A stretch of 64,000 nucleotides of DNA from Peribacillus sp. FSL E2-0218 (GTDB lineage Bacteria > Bacillota > Bacilli > Bacillales > DSM-1321): assembly GCF_037992945.1 (NCBI RefSeq), contig NZ_CP150304.1, forward strand, positions 995,501-1,059,500, in the 5' to 3' direction. Every line of letters starts with the position of its first letter. Position 1 is the stretch's first letter. The translations under genes were made by a program, and so were the position numbers. The notes beneath the pieces are model-generated. The model made no database searches, was not told where the DNA came from, and saw only the letters and a program-made list of their open reading frames with translations. Positions 27,019 to 36,299 of this stretch are shown in pieces.

Positions 27019-27460
27019 CTATCCTTAAAAAAATTTCATCATAATTAACTGGTTCTTGCAGCAGCGGATTTAATTATATCAAGTAGAAAACTTACACCAA
27101 AGCTTTAATAAATTGCTGCCAATCATCAATGTGGGGCAGGACGGAAATGAAAATAACCGTTTCGACTTGAAGGCGTATCAAAAATAGAACGGCGCATTCG
27201 AAAACTGAAACTGCCATTGAAAATAATTATGTTACCTTATTACTGCGAACGAAAAATGTTTACCGAAAAACATACAAAGTGGATGCTCAATCGAGTCACT
27301 GGTGAGTATAACAACCTGATTTTTTATAGGGTACACGTACATTCCTTTGTTGTGGGTCTAAAGTGTGAGTTTTCCTGCATGATTCATTCGAGTGTAATGT
27401 CCTGATTCCTCAGGCGTTACAGTTTTAAATTAAAAAGGAAAAAATGGAGGAGAGGGAACC
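27019..27460. other. Leader region of the capsule/EPS-type operon
   Basis: About 440 bases without a supported gene. A 62-codon frame at 27217-27405 has no ribosome site. The region is AT-rich and should hold the operon promoter; I did not find a clear -35/-10 pair. The ribosome site GGAGGAGAGGG of the first gene is at the end. Confidence 0.4.
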
Positions 27461-28816
27461 ATGATAACAGAGGTAATCCAAGAAGTAGACGGGCATATGG
27501 ATAATGTCCATTATTCATTAAATGAGGTTCTGCGGAGAAAAATAGTGGATAAAACGGCTAAAGTTGGAGTGATTGGATTGGGGTATGTCGGCCTTCCGAC
27601 GGCCTGCCATTACGCGTCCAAAGGCTATAATGTGACTGGCTTCGACGTTTCCAAGACAAAAGTGGGGAACCTAAATGACGGAATTAACTATATCAATGAT
27701 GTAGATAGTGCGGAGTTAACAGGATTGATCAAAAAGAAAAGATTTTCAGCAACAACGAATATGGACCTCCTGGGAGAGATGGATGTTATTTTGATTTGTG
27801 TCCCGACTCCTATCAATAAAACGAAAGAACCTGATATTTCATTTGTCAAGGATGTAGGGCAAGTCATTGCTGAACATGTGAAGAAAGGTACAATGGTCAT
27901 TTTAGAAAGTACAACATATCCAGGAACAACAGAAGAATATATTTGTGCCCCATTAATTGAAAAAGGATATGTAATTGGGGAAAACGTCTTTGCAGCTTAT
28001 TCTCCGGAAAGAATCGATCCAGGAAATAAAAACTTTAATTTAAGTAACACGCCAAAGGTTGTCGGTGGGATAACGGAAAGCTGTACGGATTTAGCGTGCC
28101 TGTTTATCGGAAAAACCGCTCATCGGGTCAATGGCATCCGTGTAGCCGAATTAAGCAAGATCTTTGAGAACACATTCCGGTGGATCAACATGGCTTTGGT
28201 CAATGAAATGACCGTTCTATGCAAAGAGTTGGAAATTGACGTATGGGAAACGATTAATGCCGCTTCCTCAAAGCCATACGGGTTCATGAAATTCACCCCT
28301 GGAATTGGCGTGGGAGGACATTGTATACCGGTCGATCCATACTACTTGCTATATAAAGCAAAAGAACATGGTCATCGAGCAAAAATGATTGAACTGGCTG
28401 GGGAAATTAACGACGGAATGCTCCACTATTCATACACCCGCATCCTTGAACTGCTTGCAGCCAAAGACAAGCTCATGAAATACTCACATATTGTGGTTTT
28501 AGGTGTTGCTTATAAAAGTGACATCGGTGATTTAAGGGAAAGTCCGGTCGTTCACTTGCTTGAACGGTTACAAGACAAGGTCCGGAACCTTACCGTCATT
28601 GAACCTTATGCCAAAGAAATCATGATCAATGGACAAATCCAACCGGTAGCGGAATACGATGCTGCCATTCTTCGAAGCGCCGATATTGTGGTCATCGGAA
28701 CACCGCACAGCTGTTTTGACTGGAAAAGCATCCATGAACATGCTCCATTGATTTTCGATTCCAAAAATGTGATGGAGGAAAATGGCTTGATATCAGAAAA
28801 GATTTCAAAGTTATAG
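27461..28816 (+). CDS. UDP-sugar (HexNAc/glucose) 6-dehydrogenase
   Basis: A 451-residue nucleotide-sugar dehydrogenase of the WecC/WbpA/UGDH family, forming a UDP-uronic acid with two NAD+. The Rossmann motif VGVIGLGYVGLP lies near residues 36-47, and the catalytic Cys is in GVGGHCIPVDPYYL near residue 290. Three domains (NAD-binding, dimerisation helix, UDP-binding) are complete. The STTYPGTTEE and YSPERIDPG blocks resemble the HexNAc 6-dehydrogenase branch more than TuaD. About 25 extra residues precede the Rossmann core. First gene of the eight-gene operon; its product would supply an acidic sugar. Confidence 0.92.
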   Translation: MITEVIQEVDGHMDNVHYSLNEVLRRKIVDKTAKVGVIGLGYVGLPTACHYASKGYNVTGFDVSKTKVGNLNDGINYINDVDSAELTGLIKKKRFSATTNMDLLGEMDVILICVPTPINKTKEPDISFVKDVGQVIAEHVKKGTMVILESTTYPGTTEEYICAPLIEKGYVIGENVFAAYSPERIDPGNKNFNLSNTPKVVGGITESCTDLACLFIGKTAHRVNGIRVAELSKIFENTFRWINMALVNEMTVLCKELEIDVWETINAASSKPYGFMKFTPGIGVGGHCIPVDPYYLLYKAKEHGHRAKMIELAGEINDGMLHYSYTRILELLAAKDKLMKYSHIVVLGVAYKSDIGDLRESPVVHLLERLQDKVRNLTVIEPYAKEIMINGQIQPVAEYDAAILRSADIVVIGTPHSCFDWKSIHEHAPLIFDSKNVMEENGLISEKISKL

Positions 28817-28875
28817 ATATCAAGAACATGAATGAGACAAACGGAAAGATTTTTAGAAGGATTGGAGTTGATTGA

Positions 28876-29568
28876 ATGAGGGAGAAACTAAGTATAAAAG
28901 ATCTTTTTCAAATGGTAAAAAAACGCATAGCACTCATTTTTATCATCACAACCCTAATAACTGTGATAACAGGAGCCGTTAGCCTTTTTATCCTTTCACC
29001 TGTATACCAGGCATCTGCACAAATCCTGGTCAATCAATCCAAAGATAATACAGACCTTTACAAGGTAGGTGAGATTCAAACTAATATTCAATTGATTGAA
29101 ACGTACAGCGAAATCATAAAAAGTCCAATGATGCTTGAAAAGGTTAAAGACCGACTGAATCTTAACATTTCAAATTCTGCGTTATCGGAACAAATCGAAA
29201 TCGTCAGTAAGGGTAATTCACAATTGTTTACGATAAAAGTTGAAGCCAGCGATCCCAAACTTGCTGTAGATATCGTCAATACAATACCGGTCATATTCCA
29301 AGAGGAAATAAAAACGCTTATGAATGTGGACAATGTCAATGTCTTATCGAAAGGAAATGTTGGAGATAATACCGCACCTATAAAACCGAATCCGATCATC
29401 AACATGATTCAAGCATTTTTTGCAGGTGTGGTTATCAGTTTAGTAGTTACATTCCTAATCGAATTTTTAGACAATACCATCAAGGTTGAGTCTGATATTG
29501 AAGAACATCTAGAGATGCCGATGCTTGGCATCGTTAATTTAATGGAAAACAAAAAGAAATGGAAATGA
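28876..29568 (+). CDS. Wzz/CapA-type chain-length and kinase-activator protein
   Basis: A 230-residue YveK/CapA/EpsA-like membrane protein with two helices (about 20-40 and 175-196) flanking an extracellular Wzz domain. The C-terminal cytosolic tail (EFLDNTIKVESDIEEHLEMPML) follows the family pattern that activates the BY-kinase encoded next. It controls polymer length and export in related systems. The gap to the kinase start is about 40 bases. Confidence 0.92.
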   Translation: MREKLSIKDLFQMVKKRIALIFIITTLITVITGAVSLFILSPVYQASAQILVNQSKDNTDLYKVGEIQTNIQLIETYSEIIKSPMMLEKVKDRLNLNISNSALSEQIEIVSKGNSQLFTIKVEASDPKLAVDIVNTIPVIFQEEIKTLMNVDNVNVLSKGNVGDNTAPIKPNPIINMIQAFFAGVVISLVVTFLIEFLDNTIKVESDIEEHLEMPMLGIVNLMENKKKWK

Positions 29569-29608
29569 TGGATTTGTATTGCAATCACAACCTCAAGAGG
29601 TGAATAGC

Positions 29609-30307
29609 TTGACACGCAACGAACGGCATAAAATGACAGATGCTAAAAAAAGAAGCAGTATTTCCATGTTGAAATCGAAATCTCCGGTTGTGGAGCAATA
29701 TAGGACAATCCGGACGAATCTTCAATTTTCTGCAGTGGAAAAAGACATAAGGTCGATGATTTTCACTTCGGCAAACCCTGGTGAAGGGAAATCAACCACT
29801 TCTATAAATGTTGCAGCTGTTTTTGCACAGCAGGGAAAACGCATCCTCATCATCGATGCAGATTTGAGGAAACCCAGTGTCCATACGAACTTTAACATGG
29901 AGAACTTCTTGGGATTAACGAATATCATAACAAAGCAAAATCAATTGCAGGAAGCTATACAATCTTCCATTTACCCAAATTTGGATGTGTTGACAAGTGG
30001 CCCTATTCCTCCGAACCCATCGGAATTGCTTGGGTCGAATGGAATGGAGAATTTATTGGAAGAAGCAAAAATGAATTATGATTTGGTTATTCTGGATACG
30101 CCTCCGGTCAATGCCGTTACAGATGCTCAAATCCTGGCGAATATGACAGATGGAGTTGTTTTGGTGGTTAGCAGCGGAAGTACGGAAATACAGCAAGCAA
30201 AAAAAGCGAAGGAGTTGCTTCAGAAAGCCGACGCCAAGCTTTTAGGAGCAATCCTGAATAAGAAAAAACAAAAGTACTCAGACGAATATTATTACTATGG
30301 TAAATAA
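29609..30307 (+). CDS. BY-type tyrosine kinase (CapB/EpsB/YwqD-like)
   Basis: A 232-residue cytosolic bacterial tyrosine kinase. Walker A PGEGKST, Walker A' ILIIDADLRKPS and Walker B LVILDTPP are all present, and the C terminus carries the autophosphorylation cluster DEYYYYG. The start is put at a TTG at 29609 (MTRNERHKM) after AAGAGGTGA; an earlier in-frame TTG at 29579 lacks a site. It would pair with the CapA-type activator and the PHP phosphatase on either side to gate polysaccharide synthesis. Confidence 0.93.
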   Translation: MTRNERHKMTDAKKRSSISMLKSKSPVVEQYRTIRTNLQFSAVEKDIRSMIFTSANPGEGKSTTSINVAAVFAQQGKRILIIDADLRKPSVHTNFNMENFLGLTNIITKQNQLQEAIQSSIYPNLDVLTSGPIPPNPSELLGSNGMENLLEEAKMNYDLVILDTPPVNAVTDAQILANMTDGVVLVVSSGSTEIQQAKKAKELLQKADAKLLGAILNKKKQKYSDEYYYYGK

Positions 30308-30348
30308 GAAATTCATCTTTTTGTTGGGTTTAAGGAAGGAAACTAACA

Positions 30349-31077
30349 ATGATTGATATTCATAGTCACATATTACCAGAGTTGGATGATGGCGCTGGAA
30401 ATATTAAGGAAAGTGTCGAAATGGCGAGAAAAGCGGTTGAACAAGGAATTACCGACATCATTGCAACTCCCCATTACTATAAGGGGAAATATGATAACGA
30501 TAAAGAAAAGGTCGAGCGCAAGACATGGCAATTAAATCGAGTGCTAGATGAACTCGACATCCCGCTTAAAGTATGGCCGGGGCAGGAAATTAGGATATCG
30601 GATGAGCTTCTGGAAGATTACGATAATAATAGTGTCATGGCCTTGAATGGTTCGCAATACATGCTTCTCGAACTTCCTTCAAACCATGTGCCAAGATATA
30701 CGGAGCGATTGATCTATGATCTGCAAATGAAAAGAATCACGCCAATCATTGCTCACCCAGAGCGGAATTTAGAAATAATAAGAAATCCACACCTTTTAGA
30801 AGAACTGATCTGGAAGGGGGCGTATTCACAATTAACTGCTGGGAGCATCACAGGTAAATTCGGATGGAGAACAAGAAGATTTTCCAAATATTTAATTCAC
30901 TCGGGTCTTACTCATTTCATTGCATCGGATGCCCACAATGTAGGAAACAGAGGTTTTCAAATCAGGGAAGCATATAAGTTGGTTGAAAAGAACATGGGAC
31001 AAGCAGTGGTGAATGCCTTTCATGTAAATGCGGAAAATGTTTTGTATGGGATGAAAGTCAAGGAATCGTTTCTTTGA
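30349..31077 (+). CDS. PHP-type tyrosine phosphatase (CpsB/CapC/YwqE-like)
   Basis: A 242-residue manganese-dependent phosphatase of the PHP fold. Metal-binding motifs are DIHSHILPELDDGA (His5, His7), ATPHYY, IAHPERN and ASDAHN. In the family it dephosphorylates the BY-kinase and sometimes UDP-sugar dehydrogenase, and both candidate targets are encoded in this operon. It is preceded by a ribosome site AAGGAAG. Confidence 0.94.
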   Translation: MIDIHSHILPELDDGAGNIKESVEMARKAVEQGITDIIATPHYYKGKYDNDKEKVERKTWQLNRVLDELDIPLKVWPGQEIRISDELLEDYDNNSVMALNGSQYMLLELPSNHVPRYTERLIYDLQMKRITPIIAHPERNLEIIRNPHLLEELIWKGAYSQLTAGSITGKFGWRTRRFSKYLIHSGLTHFIASDAHNVGNRGFQIREAYKLVEKNMGQAVVNAFHVNAENVLYGMKVKESFL

Positions 31078-31106
31078 TTAAAAATATTTAATGAGGAGAA
31101 GTAGAT

Positions 31107-32918
31107 TTGACATATTATAACCGGCTTATCACATTAGTCTTATTTGACGCGATGATTGTTGTGACAGCTGTCTTTTTAAGTTATTGGTTATTGAATCCAC
31201 TTGATGAAATACCAGCATTCGCACTTATTGGTGGGCTAGTTTTGCTTTTGTTTCATTATTTCTATACGGCTTTTTTGAAACAGTATAAAAAGGCTTGGGA
31301 ATACGTCACTGCCAGTGAAATGTTCCATTTGTTCAGGGCGATGGCATTTGCCCTGATCAGTACATCCATCTGCCAGCTGTACTTTACCCATTATCTTTAT
31401 TTGAGGGAGCTTTTTATTACAGGGATCCTCTATATGGTCATGATCGGATACTCCCGCCTGGCATGGCGGGTATACTTTAATCCTAAAATCAAGCGGCCAT
31501 CCGATAACAAACGAACCTTGATTGTCGGCGCTGGATCAGCAGGGACGATGATAACGAGCAGATTGTTGAAATCCAATCATATAAAATTAGTGCCAGTTGC
31601 ATTTGTTGATGATGATAAAACGAAGCTGGGCTTGGAGATTTTCAATATACCAGTAGTGGCAACAACAAACGATATTTCACAAGTGGTGGAGGAATATAAG
31701 ATTGAGCATATCGTCATTGCGATTCCTTCCTTGAAAAGAGAAGATATGAATACCATTTTGTCCGAATGCACGAAGACAACCGTAAAGACCCAAATCGTCC
31801 CAAGTCTTGAAGAAATCGTACATGGGAACGTTCCGATAAATGAATTGCAAGATATACAAATGGAGGATTTATTGGGGCGTTCTCCCGTTCAATTGGACGA
31901 TAAAGGGATATTAGAAACGATCGTTGAAAGTACGATACTGGTAACAGGGGCAGGAGGTTCGATTGGATCGGAAATATGTCGGCAGATCATGAAATATAAC
32001 CCAGCTAAAATCGTTTTGCTTGGACATGGTGAAAACAGCATTTATGCGATTGAGATGGAATTGCTGGAGATTTATGAAGACAAGATAGAGATTGTCACGG
32101 AAATTGCTGATATCCAGGACCGAAGGAGGATGTTTGAAGTAATGGACCACCATCGACCCAAGATCGTATATCATGCAGCTGCCCATAAACATGTCCCGCT
32201 TATGGAGTCCAATCCTAAAGAAGCGTTGAAAAATAACATCCTAGGTACGAGGAATGTAGCGGATGCAGCGGAAGGGAGTGGCGTGAACACTTTTGTCATG
32301 GTTTCGTCCGATAAGGCCGTGAATCCGACAAGCATCATGGGCGCTTCAAAATGTATAGCCGAGATGATGATTTCATACAAAAGTTCATCAAGTCATACAA
32401 AATTCGTAACGGTTCGATTTGGAAATGTTCTTGGCAGCAATGGCAGTGTCATTCCCCTTTTTAAAAAGCAAATAAAAAAGGGCGGACCTCTGACCGTCAC
32501 ACACCCAGAAATGGTACGTTATTTCATGACCATTCCAGAAGCTTCGAGATTGGTCATTCAGGCAGGGGTTTTGGCAAAAGGAGGAGAGGTATTTGTGCTG
32601 GATATGGGCGAACCGGTCAAAATCGTCGATTTCGCTAAGAAACTCATCCAACTTTCCGGTTACAAGGTTGAAGACATTGGGCTAACCTTTACAGGAATCC
32701 GGCCTGGGGAAAAATTATTTGAAGAACTGCTTGGAGCAGATGAAGTCTATGAAGAGCAGGTCTATCCGAAAATCCATATTGGGAAACCAAGGGATGTAAA
32801 TTGGCATGCCATTCAGGATATTATCAGCACTTATGATGTCATGAGCGAAGAAACGTTAAAAGAAAGAATGCTGTGTTTGGCAAATAATAGGGTAGGCAAT
32901 GAAATTCACGTATCGTAA
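31107..32918 (+). CDS. UDP-HexNAc 4,6-dehydratase/epimerase (EpsC/CapD-like)
   Basis: A 603-residue membrane protein with four N-terminal helices (to about residue 115), a CoA-binding-like Rossmann domain (IVGAGSAGTM) and a C-terminal SDR domain (VTGAGGSIGSEI). The active-site block SSDKAVNPTSIMGASK shows the Met-for-Tyr replacement seen in the large 4,6-dehydratases of the PglF/EpsC/CapD group. The reaction is UDP-GlcNAc to the 4-keto-6-deoxy sugar. It starts at TTG 31107 after GAGGAG. Its product is the expected substrate of the EpsN-like aminotransferase downstream. Confidence 0.93.
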   Translation: MTYYNRLITLVLFDAMIVVTAVFLSYWLLNPLDEIPAFALIGGLVLLLFHYFYTAFLKQYKKAWEYVTASEMFHLFRAMAFALISTSICQLYFTHYLYLRELFITGILYMVMIGYSRLAWRVYFNPKIKRPSDNKRTLIVGAGSAGTMITSRLLKSNHIKLVPVAFVDDDKTKLGLEIFNIPVVATTNDISQVVEEYKIEHIVIAIPSLKREDMNTILSECTKTTVKTQIVPSLEEIVHGNVPINELQDIQMEDLLGRSPVQLDDKGILETIVESTILVTGAGGSIGSEICRQIMKYNPAKIVLLGHGENSIYAIEMELLEIYEDKIEIVTEIADIQDRRRMFEVMDHHRPKIVYHAAAHKHVPLMESNPKEALKNNILGTRNVADAAEGSGVNTFVMVSSDKAVNPTSIMGASKCIAEMMISYKSSSSHTKFVTVRFGNVLGSNGSVIPLFKKQIKKGGPLTVTHPEMVRYFMTIPEASRLVIQAGVLAKGGEVFVLDMGEPVKIVDFAKKLIQLSGYKVEDIGLTFTGIRPGEKLFEELLGADEVYEEQVYPKIHIGKPRDVNWHAIQDIISTYDVMSEETLKERMLCLANNRVGNEIHVS

Positions 32919-33036
32919 TGAATGCATGAACCCGAGAATGGACTTTCTATAAATAGAAGTAGGCTTACAGCAAGTAACCATTATGTATCCTATTAAACAA
33001 TATCCTAGCTAGGCATGAAGAAATAGGGAGGAAAAA

Positions 33037-33621
33037 ATGAAAAGGTCTTTCGAGTTATTGATATCTAGTCTGGCGATCCTTTCGTGTTCGCTGCCCATGC
33101 TGCTCATCTTCATCCTTATCCGCTTAAAATTGGGCTCACCCGTAATATTTAAGCAGCAGCGTCCAGGTCTTAATGGCATTCCATTTGATCTATATAAATT
33201 CAGGACGATGACAGATGAAAAGGACGAGGATGGGAATTTAATTTCCGACGAAAAGAGGTTGACTAATTTTGGCAGATTTCTTAGGAGACTAAGTTTGGAC
33301 GAACTACCGCAATTAATAAATATCATCAAGGGAGATATCAGTTTTGTAGGGCCTAGGCCGCTATTGATGGAATATATCCCGTTATATACCCCAGAACAAG
33401 CAAAGAGGCATGATGTCCGTCCAGGAATGACAGGGTGGGCCCAAGTAAATGGCCGCAATGCGATATCATGGGAGAAAAAATTTGAGCTTGATGTTTGGTA
33501 CGTCGAAAATCAATCCTTCTTGTTGGATATGAAAATCATATATCTTACTTTGATCAAGGTATGTAAACAAGAGGCCATTACGCAAGAGGGTCATGTCACG
33601 ACCCGCAAGTTCGTTGGGTGA
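33037..33621 (+). CDS. Polyprenyl-phosphate sugar phosphotransferase (EpsL/PglC-like)
   Basis: A 194-residue monotopic phosphoglycosyl transferase with one N-terminal hydrophobic segment (about 10-28). Family marks: KQQRPGLNGIPFDLYKFRTM, the DELPQLINIIKGDISFVGPR block with the catalytic Asp-Glu pair, and GMTGWAQVNGRN. The short form matches PglC/EpsL, which attach a (di-N-acetyl-bacillosamine-type) sugar phosphate to undecaprenyl phosphate. It starts glycan assembly on the inner membrane face. Confidence 0.93.
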   Translation: MKRSFELLISSLAILSCSLPMLLIFILIRLKLGSPVIFKQQRPGLNGIPFDLYKFRTMTDEKDEDGNLISDEKRLTNFGRFLRRLSLDELPQLINIIKGDISFVGPRPLLMEYIPLYTPEQAKRHDVRPGMTGWAQVNGRNAISWEKKFELDVWYVENQSFLLDMKIIYLTLIKVCKQEAITQEGHVTTRKFVG

Positions 33622-33712
33622 AAGGTTCATGCTAAAAACCAACCACGGGGTTCCTAAATGTTTTTCCGCTTAAGGAACCGCTAAACTTTAAAGATATGAG
33701 AAGTGATATGAA

Positions 33713-34336
33713 TTGAAGAAAATCGTTATTATCGGAGCAGGAGGACATTCAAAAGTAGTCCAAGACATCATCCGAGCTCTGGATGGACATCGGCTCATGG
33801 CCATATTGGATGATGAATTTAAAGTGTTGAAAAAAAAGGGGGAACTGTATTTCGGTCCGATCTCAAGCTTCAAGGACTTGTTCATCCATTTTGAATGTAA
33901 GTTAATTATTGCAATAGGCAAGAACGATATAAGAATGAAACTCGTGAACGAACTGAATTTGGATCCAATGGATTACGAGACGGTCATTCACCCGACAGCT
34001 GTCATAGGTCAAGATGTCATGATTGGCAGTGGAACGGTCATCATGCCCAATGTCGTTTTGAATGCAGGGGCAAAAGTCGGGAACCAGGTTATCCTTAACA
34101 CCTCCTCAGTCATAGAACATGATGCACATCTAAAGGATTTTGTTCATATAGCGCCAAATGCAACGGTTACGGGGGCTGTAAGGATAGGAACTGGAACCTT
34201 GTTAGGTGCGGGAGCCGCGGTGATACCAAGCATCAAGATCGGTGAATGGTGTACGGTTGGTGCCGGTTCGACTGTTATTGAAGACATGCAAGATGAATTA
34301 ACTGCCGTGGGTTCACCAGCAAGGATCACTAACTAA
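33713..34336 (+). CDS. NeuD/PglD-family sugar O/N-acetyltransferase (EpsM-like)
   Basis: A 207-residue acetyltransferase. It has an N-terminal UDP-sugar-binding domain beginning IVIIGAGGHSKVV and a C-terminal left-handed beta-helix of hexapeptide repeats (VIGQDVMIGSGTVIMPNVVL...). The His in IEHDAHL is the likely base. It starts at TTG 33713. In PglD/EpsM this enzyme N-acetylates the 4-amino sugar made by the aminotransferase, giving UDP-diNAc-bacillosamine. Confidence 0.92.
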   Translation: MKKIVIIGAGGHSKVVQDIIRALDGHRLMAILDDEFKVLKKKGELYFGPISSFKDLFIHFECKLIIAIGKNDIRMKLVNELNLDPMDYETVIHPTAVIGQDVMIGSGTVIMPNVVLNAGAKVGNQVILNTSSVIEHDAHLKDFVHIAPNATVTGAVRIGTGTLLGAGAAVIPSIKIGEWCTVGAGSTVIEDMQDELTAVGSPARITN

Positions 34337-34348
34337 GGAGGGGATGGA

Positions 34349-35509
34349 ATGGTGCAAAAAAGAGTTTTTCTTTCACCGCCTCATATGAGTGGGAATGAGC
34401 AATATTATGTTGAACAAGCCTTCGAGACGAATTGGATTGCACCTCTAGGGCCGAACGTAAAGGCTTTGGAAGAAGGCTTTGCGCAATATGCCGGCACTAA
34501 TGGGGCATTGGCGGTAAGCTCCGGTACCTCCGCAATCCATTTGGCCCTGAAAGTATTGGGAGTAAGCAGGGGAGATACCGTATTTTGTTCTTCCTTTACT
34601 TTCATAGCAAGTGCGAATCCAATTGTTTACCAAGGAGCGGAACCAGTCTTCATTGATTCTGAATTCGATACATGGAATATGTCTCCTCAAGCATTGGAAA
34701 TAGCATTGGATACAGCCAAGAAGAAACGCAGGATTCCTAAAGCGGTCATTTTAGTCCATCTGTTTGGTCAAAGTGCAAAGGTGGAGGAAATTCAGAGCAT
34801 TTGCAGGAAATATAAGGTTGCCTTGATCGAGGACGCAGCTGAATCGCTTGGAAGCACTTTTAAGGGAAAACAAACGGGATCGTTCGGTGATATGGGAATT
34901 TATTCGTTAAACGGAAATAAGATCATTACAGCATCTGGAGGTGGGATGCTCGTTTCTGATAATGAAGATTATTTGGATAAAGCACTTTTTCTATCCACTC
35001 AGGCGCGTGATCCGGCCATTCACTATGAACATAGCTCGGTAGGCTATAATTATCGCCTGAGTAACATATTAGCTGGAGTCGGCCGGGCCCAATTGGAAGT
35101 GTTGGACGATCGTGTCAGCGCACGAAGAGGAGTTTTTGATCGGTATCAAAAGTCATTGGGAGCTATACCAGGAATCGCATTCATGCCTGAGTTGAAGGAT
35201 ACGAGGGGGAACCGCTGGCTTACGGCAGTAATCATAGATGAAAAAGTTACCGGTACACGGCCGATTGATATCATCCATGCACTGGAAGCGGAAAATATAG
35301 AATCAAGACCGTTGTGGAAACCCTTGCACTTACAGCCTATCTTTAAAGGTTCAGCATTTTTCACCGCCGCGGACGATATCGGTGTTTCAAGCAGGTTATT
35401 TGAACAAGGTCTTTGCCTGCCATCCGGCTCCGCCATGACAAAAGAAGACCAGGATCGTATAGCGGCGATTGTAAAGGAAATTGCAGCACCATCCAAAATG
35501 ACCCAATGA
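34349..35509 (+). CDS. DegT/DnrJ-family PLP aminotransferase (EpsN-like)
   Basis: A 386-residue PLP-dependent sugar aminotransferase with the Schiff-base Lys191 in SLNGNKIIT and the family blocks SSGTSAIHLALKVL and LIEDAAESLGS. It would aminate C4 of the 4-keto sugar made by the EpsC-like enzyme using glutamate. It begins 12 bases after the acetyltransferase stop, behind AAGGAGGGG. It is the last large gene of the operon; no clear terminator follows. Confidence 0.93.
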   Translation: MVQKRVFLSPPHMSGNEQYYVEQAFETNWIAPLGPNVKALEEGFAQYAGTNGALAVSSGTSAIHLALKVLGVSRGDTVFCSSFTFIASANPIVYQGAEPVFIDSEFDTWNMSPQALEIALDTAKKKRRIPKAVILVHLFGQSAKVEEIQSICRKYKVALIEDAAESLGSTFKGKQTGSFGDMGIYSLNGNKIITASGGGMLVSDNEDYLDKALFLSTQARDPAIHYEHSSVGYNYRLSNILAGVGRAQLEVLDDRVSARRGVFDRYQKSLGAIPGIAFMPELKDTRGNRWLTAVIIDEKVTGTRPIDIIHALEAENIESRPLWKPLHLQPIFKGSAFFTAADDIGVSSRLFEQGLCLPSGSAMTKEDQDRIAAIVKEIAAPSKMTQ

Positions 35510-35600
35510 GATTTCGGACTAAGCCATATATCAAGATATAAAAGTCCCGGAACAATCAGGAAAGAACCTTCCTTACCAAATAAAAGGAGGCATGCCGGAT

Positions 35601-35774
35601 ATGAGAATGACGTTTAAAAAGATTTATCGAGATATTGACAAATTGGTGTATCTTTCAAGTAAACAAAAGGGTTTATATGGAAGAGAGATAGAAAGTACAA
35701 GAAAAAGGTTAGTGGAAAATATAAAAGCGATAGAACTTCATTCCATTGTAGTAAATAATGAAGATTCCGCATGA
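35601..35774 (+). CDS. Small basic protein (57 aa)
   Basis: ATG at 35601 lies 10 bases after AAAGGAGG; an ATG at 35592 is too close to the site. The protein is basic and predicted helical (KKIYRDIDKLVYLSSKQKG...). No family is recognised. A terminator hairpin follows at 35791. Confidence 0.55.
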   Translation: MRMTFKKIYRDIDKLVYLSSKQKGLYGREIESTRKRLVENIKAIELHSIVVNNEDSA

Positions 35775-35790
35775 ATATTTTTAATCTTCC

Positions 35791-35840
35791 CCTTCCAAAA
35801 ATGGAATTGAGCCTCATTTCATTTTTGGAAGGCTGTTTTA
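35791..35840 (+). terminator. Rho-independent terminator
   Basis: A perfect 13-base stem (CCTTCCAAAAATG and complement) with CTGTTTTATTC after it. Confidence 0.75.
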
Positions 35841-35865
35841 TTCTGCAATAGAAACGAGGGCGCTT

Positions 35866-36066
35866 ATGAAGATTGGTGATAAGGTGATCTATAAATCAAG
35901 ACAATATAAAATTATTTACATCTATGGAAATGATTTAACAGCCGAGCTTCTTTCACTTGACGGTAAGCATGGAAAGTTTGAATTAGCCCCTATATCTCAT
36001 TTGCAAAAGGTCGATCTGCAGTCTGTAAAGATTCTCCCTAAGAGATTGGTCCATTACGAATATTGA
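35866..36066 (+). CDS. Small beta-rich protein (66 aa)
   Basis: A 66-residue frame starting MKIGDKVIYKSRQYKIIYIYG. The alternating hydrophobic pattern suggests a small SH3/KOW-like beta barrel. The ribosome site (GAGGGCGC) is modest. No known family was recognised. It is followed by an attenuator-type hairpin at 36121. Confidence 0.6.
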   Translation: MKIGDKVIYKSRQYKIIYIYGNDLTAELLSLDGKHGKFELAPISHLQKVDLQSVKILPKRLVHYEY

Positions 36067-36120
36067 TGGGCGTTGTATTTTCCAGTAAGAAAGCCATGGA
36101 GGTGAAACGCCGCTATGACC

Positions 36121-36159
36121 AGACTGTATGGGAGATAACCCTCCGCAGTCTTTTTCTTT
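36121..36159 (+). terminator. Terminator overlapping a seven-codon frame
   Basis: AGACTG...CAGTCT with an inner GGAG/CTCC pairing, followed by TTTTCTTT. A seven-codon frame (36114-36137, MTRLYGR) with GGAGGTGA upstream overlaps the 5' arm, which could make it a leader peptide; this is weakly supported. Confidence 0.6.
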
Positions 36160-36249
36160 CCGGAAATTCGAGAACTGATCACGCATCAGGAAAGTGTCAT
36201 GATAAAGCGGTCTTTCCAACGATCATAAATGTGGCATATCCAGGAAGTT

Positions 36250-36299
36250 GCAGATGGAGTAGTGTTTTTTAGGGAAACTCCATCTGCGTTTTCTTTTAT
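36250..36299 (+). terminator. Second terminator
   Basis: GCAGATGGAGT...ACTCCATCTGC followed by GTTTTCTTTT, 100 bases after the first. Confidence 0.8.

Noticed and set aside
27217..27405. Open frame of 62 codons before the EPS-type operon
   Set aside because: TTG start without ribosome site and no recognisable similarity.
36063..36272. Open frame of 69 codons downstream of the 66-aa gene
   Set aside because: It passes through two terminator hairpins and overlaps the preceding stop without a plausible site.
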